The translations under genes were made by a program, and so were the position numbers. Under the pieces are notes generated by a model. That model was not told where the DNA came from. It searched no databases and saw only the letters and a list, made by a program, of their open reading frames with translations. Below, piece by piece: positions 21,105-30,479 of a stretch of DNA of 64,000 bases (the stretch's first letter is position 1; the number at the start of each line of letters is the position of its first letter). Source of the stretch: Intestinibacter bartlettii (GTDB lineage Bacteria; Bacillota; Clostridia; Peptostreptococcales; Peptostreptococcaceae). The stretch covers positions 620,001-684,000 of the forward strand of contig CP102273.1 in the NCBI GenBank assembly GCA_025148965.1. The letters are read 5' to 3'.

Positions 21105-21134
21105 AAAAGGAGCTTGTTTAGCTCCTTTTTTTAA
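21105..21134 (+). terminator. Terminator after clpX
   Basis: AAAGGAGCT/AGCTCCTTT with a five-base loop and a seven-T tract. A second, AT-only 14-bp palindrome lies directly after it at 21138-21168. Confidence 0.9.
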
Positions 21135-21199
21135 ATATTAAATTAATTAGATATTCTAATTAATTTAATTGAAAAAATAATAGTATATTTCTATTTTTG

Positions 21200-21228
21200 T
21201 TGAAAATTGAACTATGTAAATATATAAT
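21200..21228 (+). promoter_or_regulatory. Sigma-A-type promoter of lon
   Basis: TTGAAA (21200-21205), a 17-base spacer and TATAAT (21223-21228), leaving about a 100-base leader before lon. Confidence 0.6.
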
Positions 21229-21337
21229 ATAAAAAGCAATATAAAAATTATACTTAATTTTTATAGAAGTTTATATAGTAACTGTATTATTGTAAAATAG
21301 GTATATACATTGCAATAAATTACTAAGGAGTGAAATT

Positions 21338-23695
21338 ATGGAAAGTAAATATATTAAAATAGAACGTACATTACCATTAATTCCACTAAGGGGATTAGCA
21401 ATTTTTCCATACACGATATTAAACTTTGATATAGGTAGAGAATCATCATTAAAAGCTTTAGATGAAGCGATGCTTGGTGATGAACTTATATTCCTAACTT
21501 CTCAAAAGGAAGCAGAAATTGATGAACCTACGGAGGAAGATTTCTATCATGTTGGAACAATTTGTAAGGTAAAACAAATGATAAAATTACCTGGAGACAC
21601 AGTTCGTGTTTTAGTTGAAGGTATATCAAGAGGTACAATAGAGGAAATTAATCAAGATAAGGGGTACTTTGAGGCTGTTATAGATGAAATAGTTTATAAT
21701 AAAGATGAAATTGTAAATGATATGGAAGTAGAAGCCTTAATAAGAAATGTTTTAGAATCTTTTGAAGAATATATAAATATCGGAAATAGAGTATCTCCAG
21801 AAATCTTAGTATCTTTAGAAGAAATAGAAAATCCAGATAGATTTGTAGATACTATAGCTTCTAATATATATTTAAAACCAGAACAAAAACAACAAATATT
21901 AGAAGAGTTTGATATAGCTAAAAGATTAGAACTTTTATATTCAATACTTTTAGAAGAGATAGATATATTAAAAATCGAAAAGAAAATAACTTTAAGAGTT
22001 AAAAAACAAATGAATAAAGTTCAAAAAGAATATTATTTAAGAGAACAACTTAAAGCTATACAAAAAGAATTAGGTGAAGAAGAAGATATAAGTTCTGAAT
22101 CACAAGAATATAGAGAAAAACTTAAAAAGATAAAAGCGCCTAAAGAAACAAAGGCGAAAATTCAAAAAGAAATAGATAAATTCTCTAGAATATCACCTGC
22201 TTCACCAGATATATCTGTAAGCAGAAATTATTTAGATACTATATTCTCATTACCATGGAATAAAGAAACTAAAGATAAATTAGATATCAAAAAAGCTAAA
22301 GAAGTTTTAGATAAAGAACACTATGGAATGGAAAAAGTAAAAGAAAGGATATTAGAATTCTTAGCAGTTAGAAGTTTATCAAAATCATTAAAAGGGCCAA
22401 TAATCTGTTTAGTTGGACCTCCAGGTGTAGGTAAAACATCTATAGCGAAATCAATTGCAGCGTCTTTAAATAGAAAATTCGTAAGAATTTCTCTTGGTGG
22501 TGTAAGAGATGAAGCTGAAATAAGAGGTCACAGAAGAACTTATGTTGGTGCTATACCAGGTAGAATTATAAATGGCGTAAAAGAATCGGGAACAAAAAAT
22601 CCTGTATTCTTATTAGATGAAATAGATAAAATGGCATCTGACTATAAAGGTGATATATCTTCTGCAATGCTAGAAGTTTTAGACCCAGAACAAAATAAAA
22701 ACTTTGTAGACCACTACTTAGAAATACCATTTGATTTATCTAAGATTTTATTTGTTACTACTGCAAATAGTTTAAGTACTATACCAGGTCCATTACTTGA
22801 TAGAATGGAAATTATAGAATTATCAGGTTATATCGAAGAAGAAAAATTAAATATAGCCCAAAAATATCTATTAGTAAAACAAATAGAAGAAAATGGTCTT
22901 AAAGAAGATTTCGTTAAAATAGACGACGAAACTATGAGAGATATAATAAGTTACTATACTAGAGAAGCTGGTGTTAGAACTCTGGAAAGAACTATAGGAA
23001 AGATATGCAGAAAAATAGCTAAAAAATATGTAGAAGATCCAACTTTAACTGAAGTTGTGGTTAAAAAAGAAGACCTAGAAGAATATTTAGGCAAAGACAA
23101 ATATACATTTGATTTAGCTGGTGTCAAACCAGAAATTGGTATGGTTACAGGGCTTGCATGGACTGCTGTTGGTGGAGTAACTTTAAATGTAGAAGTTAAT
23201 GTATTAAAAGGTAAAGGACAAGTTGTATTAACTGGTCAATTAGGAGATGTTATGAAAGAATCTGCCCAAACTGCAATTTCATACATCAGATCAATATCAG
23301 ATAGATTTGATATACCAGATGACTTCTATCAAACTAAAGATATCCATATACACATTCCAGAAGGCGCAACACCAAAAGATGGCCCATCTGCTGGGGTAAC
23401 AATGGCTACTGCTGTAATTTCAGCTTTAACTAAAATACCTGTAAGATGTGATGTTGCTATGACAGGAGAAATAACTCTAAGAGGTAGAGTATTACCTGTT
23501 GGAGGAATAAAAGAAAAATTACTTGCTGCACATAGAGCAGGAATTAAAAAGGTATTACTTCCAGAAGAGTGTAAAGCACAATTAGATGAGATACCACAAA
23601 ATGTAAAAGATCAAATGGAATTTGTATTAGTTAAACATTTAGACGAGGTATTAGAGCATGCTCTAGTAAAAGATGGTGATAAAAATGAAGATTAG
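21338..23695 (+). CDS. lon: ATP-dependent protease Lon
   Basis: Cytosolic AAA+ protease for misfolded and regulatory proteins. At 785 residues it has the full LonA layout: an N-terminal substrate domain ([19 protein letters not shown]), a coiled coil, Walker [10 protein letters not shown] near 362, Walker [12 protein letters not shown], and the C-terminal protease domain with catalytic Ser in [11 protein letters not shown] (near 684) and Lys in [10 protein letters not shown]. It has its own promoter after the clpX terminator. Its last 11 bases overlap the engB start, so the two are translationally coupled. Confidence 0.97.
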   Translation: MESKYIKIERTLPLIPLRGLAIFPYTILNFDIGRESSLKALDEAMLGDELIFLTSQKEAEIDEPTEEDFYHVGTICKVKQMIKLPGDTVRVLVEGISRGTIEEINQDKGYFEAVIDEIVYNKDEIVNDMEVEALIRNVLESFEEYINIGNRVSPEILVSLEEIENPDRFVDTIASNIYLKPEQKQQILEEFDIAKRLELLYSILLEEIDILKIEKKITLRVKKQMNKVQKEYYLREQLKAIQKELGEEEDISSESQEYREKLKKIKAPKETKAKIQKEIDKFSRISPASPDISVSRNYLDTIFSLPWNKETKDKLDIKKAKEVLDKEHYGMEKVKERILEFLAVRSLSKSLKGPIICLVGPPGVGKTSIAKSIAASLNRKFVRISLGGVRDEAEIRGHRRTYVGAIPGRIINGVKESGTKNPVFLLDEIDKMASDYKGDISSAMLEVLDPEQNKNFVDHYLEIPFDLSKILFVTTANSLSTIPGPLLDRMEIIELSGYIEEEKLNIAQKYLLVKQIEENGLKEDFVKIDDETMRDIISYYTREAGVRTLERTIGKICRKIAKKYVEDPTLTEVVVKKEDLEEYLGKDKYTFDLAGVKPEIGMVTGLAWTAVGGVTLNVEVNVLKGKGQVVLTGQLGDVMKESAQTAISYIRSISDRFDIPDDFYQTKDIHIHIPEGATPKDGPSAGVTMATAVISALTKIPVRCDVAMTGEITLRGRVLPVGGIKEKLLAAHRAGIKKVLLPEECKAQLDEIPQNVKDQMEFVLVKHLDEVLEHALVKDGDKNED

Positions 23696-24296
23696 AAGTA
23701 CAGAAATAAAAATGAGTGCAACGAAAAGGCATCAATATCCGGCTGAAGGGCTACCAGAAATAGCTTTAGTTGGTAGATCTAATGTTGGAAAGTCTTCTTG
23801 TGTAAATGCACTTTTAAATAGAAGAAACTTTGCGAGAACTAGTCAGACTCCAGGAAAGACTAGAACTATAAACTTCTATTTAATAAACAACGAATTCTAT
23901 TTTGTTGACCTTCCAGGATACGGATATGCAAAGGTTGCAAAATCAGAAAAAGACAAATGGGGAAATATAATGGAAACTTATCTAGGAGATAGAGAAGAAT
24001 TATGCGCTATTTTCTTATTAGTTGATATTAGACACGAACCAACAAACGACGACGTTATGATGTATGAATGGATAAAACACTTTGGATATGAATGTGTTGT
24101 AATTGCTACAAAAGCAGATAAAATATCTAGAGGACAATATCAAAAACATATGAGCATAATAAGAAAAAAATTACAATTAGAAAAAGATGAAAAAATAATT
24201 CCTCTTTCTTCAAGTAAAAAGACTGGTGTAGAAGATGTTTGGAATGAAATGGTTAGCCAATACAACAAACACGGATACGAAATAACAGTAGACTAA
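23685..24296 (+). CDS. engB: Ribosome biogenesis GTP-binding protein EngB/YsxC
   Basis: Essential GTPase for assembly of the 50S subunit. The G1 loop is [10 protein letters not shown]2 lies in [13 protein letters not shown]3 is [10 protein letters not shown] and G4 is TKADK. In-frame ATG 23673 exists inside lon, but ATG 23685, just after GGTGAT, fits known N-termini ([12 protein letters not shown]) and gives 203 residues overlapping lon by 11 bases. The lon-engB pair is conserved in Firmicutes. A long terminator follows. Confidence 0.96.
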   Translation: MKIRSTEIKMSATKRHQYPAEGLPEIALVGRSNVGKSSCVNALLNRRNFARTSQTPGKTRTINFYLINNEFYFVDLPGYGYAKVAKSEKDKWGNIMETYLGDREELCAIFLLVDIRHEPTNDDVMMYEWIKHFGYECVVIATKADKISRGQYQKHMSIIRKKLQLEKDEKIIPLSSSKKTGVEDVWNEMVSQYNKHGYEITVD

Positions 24297-24311
24297 TAAT
24301 ATATAAATTTA

Positions 24312-24383
24312 AAAAATCTATACTGAAATATATTGTTTAAATAAAAATCTTAAAACAATATATTTTCGGTATAGATTTTTTTT
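24312..24383 (+). terminator. Long terminator after lon-engB
   Basis: AAAAATCTATACTGAAATATATTG and CAATATATTTTCGGTATAGATTTTT pair over about 25 positions and end in an eight-T run. Confidence 0.88.
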
Positions 24384-24443
24384 GTAACAAAAATCCTACT
24401 AAATAAATATGATAATATAGAGTTTTTTTTAGGAGGTCTTTTT

Positions 24444-25517
24444 ATGACAGGTAAAACAAGAAAGATGTTTCCAGGGGGAAACACAGCGAATGGATTTTAT
24501 TCATTTTTTGATTATATAATACCGAATGATGTAAATAGGATTTTTTGTTTAAAAGGTGGTCCAGGAGTTGGAAAATCATCTTTTATGAAAAAAATGGCTA
24601 AGGAATTTACAAAAATGGGTTACGATGTTGAGTTACATTATTGCTCATCAGACCCAAGCTCTTTAGATGGAGTAGTTATAAAAGGATTAAATGTTGTTAT
24701 GATAGATGCCACAGCACCACACACTGTAGATCCGAAAATACCTGGTGCAGTTGATGAAATCTTGAACTTCGGAGAATTTTGGGATGTAGATAAAATCGAA
24801 AAAAATAGAGAGGAAATAGCAAGTTGTAATTCTGATATAAGTGAATGTTTCCAAAGAGCATTTAGATTTTTAAAATCAGCAGAGCCTATTTATATGGACG
24901 CTGATTCAAAAATTTCAAAATGTATAGATTCTACAAAAGTAAGTGAAATAACTTATGAATTTATCGAAAAAATATTTAAAGATGTTGAGTTTAGTGGGAA
25001 AAAATCATGTGTAAGACATTTATTTGGTTCAGCAATAACACCCGTAGGATATCTGGATTATAGCGATAGTTTATTTGAAGGAGTAAAAGATATTTATTAT
25101 TTAAAAGGTGATATCGGAAGCGGAAAAACACAATTTTTAAAATCACTTTATACTAGAGCAGAGCAAAAAGGTTTAGATGTTGAAGTTTATCATTTTCCAC
25201 TAGTAGTTGATAAATTACAAGCTGTATATATTCCAGAATTAGATATAGCAGTTACTACAAGCCAAATATTCAAAGAAAAAGAAATGATAGATTTGAATAC
25301 TTGTATAGATGAAGATAAATTAAGCAAATATTTAAATGATGTTAAATTTGATAAGGATTTAGTAGATTATCTTATGAATAATGCTATTTCAAATTTAAAA
25401 CGAGCAAAGGCAAATCATGATATTATAGAAAGTTATTATGTTCCTGCAATGGATTTTGATAAGGTAGAAGTTCTGAAAAAGCAAGTTATCGATAGAATTT
25501 TAAAATATAAAAAATAA
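24444..25517 (+). CDS. PRK06851-type protein with two P-loop ATPase domains
   Basis: This 357-residue protein contains two nucleotide-binding halves. The first has Walker A GGPGVGKSSFMKKMA near residues 38-52, the second GDIGSGKTQFLKSL near residues 223-236. The opening (FPGGNTANGFYSFFDYI) and HYCSSDPSSLDGVVI match, as I recall, a clostridial/bacillar family known only as predicted ATPases. It starts at ATG after AGGAGG and is alone between two strong terminators. Biological role unknown. Confidence 0.8.
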   Translation: MTGKTRKMFPGGNTANGFYSFFDYIIPNDVNRIFCLKGGPGVGKSSFMKKMAKEFTKMGYDVELHYCSSDPSSLDGVVIKGLNVVMIDATAPHTVDPKIPGAVDEILNFGEFWDVDKIEKNREEIASCNSDISECFQRAFRFLKSAEPIYMDADSKISKCIDSTKVSEITYEFIEKIFKDVEFSGKKSCVRHLFGSAITPVGYLDYSDSLFEGVKDIYYLKGDIGSGKTQFLKSLYTRAEQKGLDVEVYHFPLVVDKLQAVYIPELDIAVTTSQIFKEKEMIDLNTCIDEDKLSKYLNDVKFDKDLVDYLMNNAISNLKRAKANHDIIESYYVPAMDFDKVEVLKKQVIDRILKYKK

Positions 25518-25539
25518 GAAACTATAGTTAAAGATAGAA

Positions 25540-25579
25540 GTAGGAAATCATTAAGAGATGTAATGATTTCCTACTTTTA
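25540..25579 (+). terminator. Terminator after the two-P-loop ATPase gene
   Basis: GTAGGAAATCATT/AATGATTTCCTAC, a 13-bp perfect stem with an eight-base loop, followed by TTTT. It may also act on the convergent pdx operon. Confidence 0.82.
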
Positions 25580-25643
25580 AGTTAGTTACAAACATGTATT
25601 TGCAAAATAAATTTATTTATGCACTTTAGGAAGTAATACATGT

Positions 25644-26243
25644 TTATTGAGCAACAATACAATTTATATTATTAATAGACTTAGACACAATATTTATGAA
25701 ATATTTGTGTAATCTAAGGTCCTCAGTTAATTCAGGATGGAAAGAAGTAACAAGTATATTGCCTTCTTGGGCTGCAACTATATTTCCATCAACAGTAGAT
25801 AAAATCTCTACATTTTCACCTACAGATTCTATATAAGGAGCTCTTATAAATACCATATCAATGTCTTCTCCAATACCTTTTACAGGAGCCTTTGTTTCAA
25901 AACTTCCTAACTGTCTTCCATATGCATTTCTGATTACACTTATATTCATAACACTAAGATGACTGTAATCCTCATTTACTATATTTTTAGCTAATAAAAT
26001 CATGCCAGCACAAGTTCCCCAAACAGGCATATTGTTTTCAATTCTAGATTTTAATTTATCGTAAAGATCTAAAGTTTTGATTAATTTTCCCATAGTGGTA
26101 CTTTCACCACCAGGAATAATTAGACCATCTATATTATCAATATCTTCTTCATATCGTACATCTATAGCTTCTATACCTAAGTATTTAAGTATTTTTAGAT
26201 GTTCACGATATGCACCTTGCATTGCTAAAACTCCTATTTTCAT
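25644..26243 (-). CDS. pdxT: PLP synthase glutaminase subunit PdxT
   Basis: Class I glutamine amidotransferase that releases ammonia for PdxS in pyridoxal 5'-phosphate synthesis. The 199-residue protein has PGGESTTMGKL, nucleophile Cys78 in WGTCAGMILLA, and the His-Glu pair in SFHPELTEDL. Its ATG begins one base after the pdxS stop, so the genes are coupled. The protein itself looks intact. Its function depends on docking to the PdxS N-terminal region, which is altered here. Confidence 0.95.
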   Translation of the reverse strand: MKIGVLAMQGAYREHLKILKYLGIEAIDVRYEEDIDNIDGLIIPGGESTTMGKLIKTLDLYDKLKSRIENNMPVWGTCAGMILLAKNIVNEDYSHLSVMNISVIRNAYGRQLGSFETKAPVKGIGEDIDMVFIRAPYIESVGENVEILSTVDGNIVAAQEGNILVTSFHPELTEDLRLHKYFINIVSKSINNINCIVAQ

Positions 26244-26244
26244 A

Positions 26245-27081
26245 TTACCAACCTCTTACTGCTAATTTTTCTTCATCTTCTAAACTATCAACAGAAATAC
26301 CACTCATTGCACCACCAAGATCTTCTGATATTTCAGCAAGTTTAACAGGATTATTGTAATATGTAACAGCTTTTACTATTGCTTTAGCTCTTTTTTGAGG
26401 ATTGTCAGATTTGAATATTCCAGAACCGACAAATACACCATCACAACCAAGTTGCATCATAAGTGCTGCATCAGCTGGAGTTGCTATTCCACCAGCAAAG
26501 TTAACTACAGGAAGTTTTTTATTATCGTGTACATATTTAACTAAATCATATGGAGCACCAAGATTTTTAGCTGCAGTCATAAGTTCTTCTTCGCCCATAA
26601 CGGCAATGTCTCTTATATCTTTGTTCATTTGTCTCATATGCGTTACTGCTTCTACAACATCACCAGTACCAGGTTCACCTTTAGTACGTATCATAGAGGC
26701 ACCTTCACCAATTCTTCTTAATGCCTCACCTAAATTTCTTGCACCGCATACGAAAGGAACTTTAAATTTACTTTTATCTATGTGGAATAATTTATCTGCT
26801 GGTGTTAACACTTCACTTTCATCTATATAATCTATTTCTAAAGCTTCGAGTATTTGTGCTTCAACAAAGTGACCTATTCTAGCTTTTGCCATGACAGGTA
26901 TAGAAACAGCTTTTTGTATTTCTTTTATCATTTTTGGGTCGGACATTCTAGCTACACCACCAAATTTTCTTATATCAGAAGGAACCCTTTCTAATGCCAT
27001 TACTGCGCAAGCTCCTGCCTCTTCAGCTATTTTTGCTTGTTCTGGATTTGTTACATCCATTATAATTCCACCTTTTAACAT
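26245..27081 (-). CDS. pdxS: PLP synthase subunit PdxS, N-terminally shortened by an in-frame stop
   Basis: PdxS joins ribose 5-phosphate, glyceraldehyde 3-phosphate and ammonia into PLP. From [10 protein letters not shown] onward the 278 residues look fully intact, including the ribose-5-phosphate Lys in [26 protein letters not shown] and the late barrel loop [19 protein letters not shown]. The family N-terminus, however, is encoded upstream behind a good ribosome site and is cut off by TAA at 27084-27082, directly followed by ATG 27081. Translation could restart there, giving a protein without its first 13 residues, the helix that helps activate PdxT. Confidence 0.85.
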   Translation of the reverse strand: MLKGGIIMDVTNPEQAKIAEEAGACAVMALERVPSDIRKFGGVARMSDPKMIKEIQKAVSIPVMAKARIGHFVEAQILEALEIDYIDESEVLTPADKLFHIDKSKFKVPFVCGARNLGEALRRIGEGASMIRTKGEPGTGDVVEAVTHMRQMNKDIRDIAVMGEEELMTAAKNLGAPYDLVKYVHDNKKLPVVNFAGGIATPADAALMMQLGCDGVFVGSGIFKSDNPQKRAKAIVKAVTYYNNPVKLAEISEDLGGAMSGISVDSLEDEEKLAVRGW

Positions 27082-27120
27082 TTATGCTAAATTCTTATTT
27101 AAATTGTATCTCTCATTCAT
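27082..27120 (-). other. Original pdxS start: 12-codon leader ended by TAA
   Basis: On the minus strand TTGGAGGTATTAG precedes ATG 27120, which opens MNERYNLNKNLA and then TAA (27084-27082), then ATG in the same frame. In clostridial PdxS the usual reading, as I recall it, is MNERYxLNKNLAQMLKGG, so the TAA stands exactly where a CAA glutamine codon is expected. A single C-to-T change explains it. There is no good ribosome site immediately before the second ATG. Confidence 0.8.
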
Positions 27121-27452
27121 TCTAATACCTCCAAGTAAATTGTTTCGTTTTTATGAGAATAATATTAGTACAATTTATTATAATTAGCAATAAAATGATT
27201 AGAAAAAATAGTTATTTATAAATTGTAATAATACAAAAATAGTAAAATTTAAACAACATAAAATTGTATAGATATTGTATTGCATTAATATTTAATCAAT
27301 CAAAAAACAAATAAAACTAAAACTATTATTTTATAGCATGAAAGTTTAAATAAAAACTAAATTCAGAAAAAAATTACCAAAATTATGAATATAATGTATT
27401 TTTTAGGTACATAATCAAACTAACAAAAATTAAAAAAGGAGAGCGATGATTA
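27121..27452. other. Divergent intergenic region between pdxS and the pilus locus
   Basis: About 330 bases, extremely AT-rich. It contains the pdxS ribosome site on the minus strand and AAAAAAGGAGAG before the pilB-like gene. I found no c-di-GMP riboswitch fold, no good -35/-10 pair and no hairpin with GC content. Confidence 0.5.
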
Positions 27453-28751
27453 TTGATATCAAACAATTTACTATCTCTTATTCCAGAAAAGGTGGCTAGA
27501 AAATATAAAGTAATACCTATGGAATTAAATAATGATATTTTAACTGTGGAAGGAATCAAATATGATTTTCATACAATACAAGATTTAAACATAATAACAA
27601 GAAAAAAGATTAAGTTCAAAGAATGTTCAAAAGAGCAAATCATTAAAGAAATAGAATCTATCTATGGAAACAATGTTGAAGTAAATGAAGATTATGCATA
27701 TAGAATATTTGAATATATTTTAGAAAAGGCAGTTATTGAAAATGCCAGTGATATACATATAGAACCTTTCGATAATTATTTAATAATTAGATTTCGTGTT
27801 GATGGCGAGTTATATGAAGCATTTAAATATACAATGGAATTACATACACCACTTACGGCTGTTATAAAATTAAAATCGGGAATTGATATAACAGAAAAAA
27901 GACTTCCCCAAGATGGAAGGGCTGAAATGAATATAAGGGATAGATTAATTGATATTAGAACATCTACAATTCCTACTACTTACGGAGAGAAAACAGTTCT
28001 TAGAATTTTAAATAGAGATAACTTTTTTAAGACAAAAGAAGAAATCGGATTTTCAAATGAAGCAATAAAAATCATAAATGAAATGATATCAAATAAATCT
28101 GGAATTGTATTGATAGTTGGTGAAACTGGATGTGGTAAAAGTACAACAATGTATTCATTATTAAATGATTTAAATAATATTTCAAGAAACATTATAACCG
28201 TAGAAGATCCAGTGGAATATAAGATGGAAGGAATAAATCAGATACAAGTAAATACGAAAGTTGGTTTAACCTTTGAAAAGGGATTAAGAGCTATTTTAAG
28301 ACAGGACCCTGATGTAATAATGATTGGTGAAATAAGAGACTCCGAAACAGCTAAAATAGCAATTAGATCATCGATAACAGGTCATCTAGTTTTAAGTACA
28401 TTGCATACTAATGATACTGTGGCATCAATTACGAGACTTAAGGATATGGGAATTGATTTGTACTTGATAAGTGCATCATTAGTTGGAGTAATATCACAAC
28501 GATTAGTAAGAAAAGTTTGTCCAAAATGCAGTGGTATAAAGTATGATTGTGATTATTGTAGTGGGAAAGGATATTTAGGAAGAACTATAGTTTATGAGAT
28601 TTTGCAAGTGGATGATGAAATAAGAGAATGCATAAGAAATTTAGATAGACACAAAGAAATACGAGAAATAGCAATAGAAAGGGGTAAGATGATTACCTTT
28701 GAAGATAGTTATATAAGTATTTCACAAAGAGCATTAACAGAAAATATATAA
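27453..28751 (+). CDS. Type IV pilus assembly ATPase, PilB/GspE family
   Basis: Hexameric ATPase that powers pilin polymerisation. The 432-residue protein has Walker A VGETGCGKSTTMYSL near 223, the Asp box, Walker B DPDVIMIGEIRD, the His box TGHLVLSTLHTND and a zinc-binding CPKCSGIKYDCDYC. The N-terminus keeps one MshEN-like motif (LLSLIPEKVARKYKVIP) but is far shorter than the ~560 residues of standard PilB. It begins at TTG behind AAAGGAGAG; a nearer ATG (27446) is out of frame and stops after 17 codons. It is the first gene of the pilus locus. Confidence 0.9.
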   Translation: MISNNLLSLIPEKVARKYKVIPMELNNDILTVEGIKYDFHTIQDLNIITRKKIKFKECSKEQIIKEIESIYGNNVEVNEDYAYRIFEYILEKAVIENASDIHIEPFDNYLIIRFRVDGELYEAFKYTMELHTPLTAVIKLKSGIDITEKRLPQDGRAEMNIRDRLIDIRTSTIPTTYGEKTVLRILNRDNFFKTKEEIGFSNEAIKIINEMISNKSGIVLIVGETGCGKSTTMYSLLNDLNNISRNIITVEDPVEYKMEGINQIQVNTKVGLTFEKGLRAILRQDPDVIMIGEIRDSETAKIAIRSSITGHLVLSTLHTNDTVASITRLKDMGIDLYLISASLVGVISQRLVRKVCPKCSGIKYDCDYCSGKGYLGRTIVYEILQVDDEIRECIRNLDRHKEIREIAIERGKMITFEDSYISISQRALTENI

Positions 28752-28782
28752 TTTAAAAACTATATAGTATAAGAGGTAATTT

Positions 28783-29970
28783 ATGGAGTCTTACAAATGT
28801 GTTGTTTATGATGAAAAAAATAAACGCAAGATTATTAATTTAGAATTTGAATCTGAAGATGATGTTCTAAAATATGCAAAAGTAAATAATTTAAAATTGT
28901 CATCAGTCAAGAAAAAAAGAAAGTTATTTAGTACAAGAAAAAAATTGAGTAGCAAGGATTTAAAAATTTTATGCAAAGAAATTGGAATATTACTTGAGTC
29001 TGGTAGCGAAATAACTGGATTATTTCAAGTATTAGAAAAGCAGGCAAATAAAAAGCTAAAACCAGTAATAAAACAAATATCAAATGGAATACAAGCAGGC
29101 AACTCTATAACCGAATCTTTCAGAAATACAAATGCCTTTTCGAAATTTTTTATAAGCATGGTACATACAGGGGAGCTAAGTAGTAACTTAGACCAAGTTA
29201 TGTACACCTTAAGTGATTATTACGATAAAGAAGCCCGATTAAAAGGCAAGGTAAAAAGTGCAAGTGTATATCCGATAATTTTATTTGTTGCGACAATATT
29301 ATCAGTACTTGCGATGTTGTTTTTAGTTATACCGAAATATGAAGAAGTTTATTCACAAAGCACTGTGGAAATGCCGCATATGACTCAAATTATGATATGT
29401 TCATCTAAATTTATTAGGAATAACTTCATACTAATAATTTTAATAGGATTTATATTAACAATCTCAATTATACATTTAATTAAAAATAATGAAGATTTAA
29501 GAAGAGATATATATAAGACATTATTTAAAGTACCACAGCTAGGTGATTATATGTTGATGAATATAACAAATAAATTTTCAAAGGCACTTTATATTCTTAT
29601 AAAAAGTGGTGTAGAAATAGTTAATGCAATTGAGATATCAGCCAAGGTAGTTGATAAAAAATACATATATGATGTTATTTTAGATGCCAATAATTCAATA
29701 AAAGAAGGAAATAAAGTAGGCGAATCACTCAATGATATAAATTTATTTCCGACTATGTTTATAACAATGGTATCAGTAGGAGAGGAATCAGGAAAACTAG
29801 AAGAAGCTTTGGAAATGATAAACAAATTTTATGAAGGCGAAATAGATCAGAAAACAGAGGTTACTATGAAGTATTTTGAAACAGGAATTACTTTGGTAAT
29901 GGGGCTTATTGTAGGGGTAGTTGTTATTGCGATGGTAATACCAATGTTTAATATGGTTTCGGCTATTTAA
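28783..29970 (+). CDS. Type IV pilus inner-membrane platform protein, PilC/GspF family
   Basis: The platform protein couples the PilB motor to pilin extraction. The 395 residues contain two GspF domains (about 65-190 and 270-390), each opening with the pattern [15 protein letters not shown] or [18 protein letters not shown], and three hydrophobic segments (about 165-185, 215-235, 365-390). An N-terminal 60 residues form a small basic domain. ATG follows AAGAGGTAA, 31 bases after the pilB-like gene. Confidence 0.9.
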   Translation: MESYKCVVYDEKNKRKIINLEFESEDDVLKYAKVNNLKLSSVKKKRKLFSTRKKLSSKDLKILCKEIGILLESGSEITGLFQVLEKQANKKLKPVIKQISNGIQAGNSITESFRNTNAFSKFFISMVHTGELSSNLDQVMYTLSDYYDKEARLKGKVKSASVYPIILFVATILSVLAMLFLVIPKYEEVYSQSTVEMPHMTQIMICSSKFIRNNFILIILIGFILTISIIHLIKNNEDLRRDIYKTLFKVPQLGDYMLMNITNKFSKALYILIKSGVEIVNAIEISAKVVDKKYIYDVILDANNSIKEGNKVGESLNDINLFPTMFITMVSVGEESGKLEEALEMINKFYEGEIDQKTEVTMKYFETGITLVMGLIVGVVVIAMVIPMFNMVSAI

Positions 29971-30011
29971 TACAATGAGTTTTTAATAATAAAAAAATAG
30001 GAGGTAAAAAT

Positions 30012-30419
30012 ATGATCTTTAAAAAATTATCAAAAATAAAAAATGGTATTAAAGATACAATATCTGTTAGAAAAGCGACTGTATTTGCTAAAAAAAGAAA
30101 AGGATTTAGTTTAATTGAGGTAGTAATAGCGATTACTATAATGGCAATACTTTCTGGAATAGCAATGGCAAGTTATACAAAGGTTCAGCAAGATGCAAAG
30201 AAAAATATGGACTATACTACTGCTGCGAATATAGCCACAGCAGCACAGTTGGCAGATGCTGATGGGGTAGATACAAGTATACCTAGTTTAGTAAGTAATA
30301 ATTATCTACAATCTACACCAAAATCACAACAAAATAACGCTGGGGAGTTTTCTGTAACTGTTTCGGATGGAAAAGTAACTGTAACATTAGGTGATGAGCA
30401 ATACTATCCTAGAAAATAG
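30012..30419 (+). CDS. Type IV prepilin with long leader
   Basis: The 135-residue protein has the class III prepilin signature KKRKG|FSLIEVVIAITIMAIL: cleavage after Gly31, methylatable Phe32, and Glu at mature position 5, followed by the hydrophobic assembly helix (32-55). The remaining ~80 residues form a small globular domain ending in EQYYPRK. The 31-residue basic leader is much longer than the usual 5-15. There is no prepilin peptidase gene nearby. It is the only pilin in this locus, so it is the likely major subunit of this system. ATG follows AGGAGGTAA. Confidence 0.92.
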   Translation: MIFKKLSKIKNGIKDTISVRKATVFAKKRKGFSLIEVVIAITIMAILSGIAMASYTKVQQDAKKNMDYTTAANIATAAQLADADGVDTSIPSLVSNNYLQSTPKSQQNNAGEFSVTVSDGKVTVTLGDEQYYPRK

Positions 30420-30479
30420 TTATTAAAATTTAATCTACCTAATATTATGAGGAGTGCTAATATTGTAGGAGGTGATTTT

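Noticed and set aside
26402-26830. Plus-strand ORF of 142 codons inside pdxS
   Set aside because: Shadow of the conserved pdxS frame; no ribosome site and Ser/Pro-rich composition typical of an antisense frame.
27082-27120. Frameshift explanation for pdxS
   Set aside because: The upstream peptide and the main body are in the same frame, so a substitution CAA to TAA suffices; no indel is needed.
27121-27452. Possible c-di-GMP-II riboswitch before the pilus locus
   Set aside because: Expected from the primary pilus operon of related species, but I found no GC-containing stems or pseudoknot core here.
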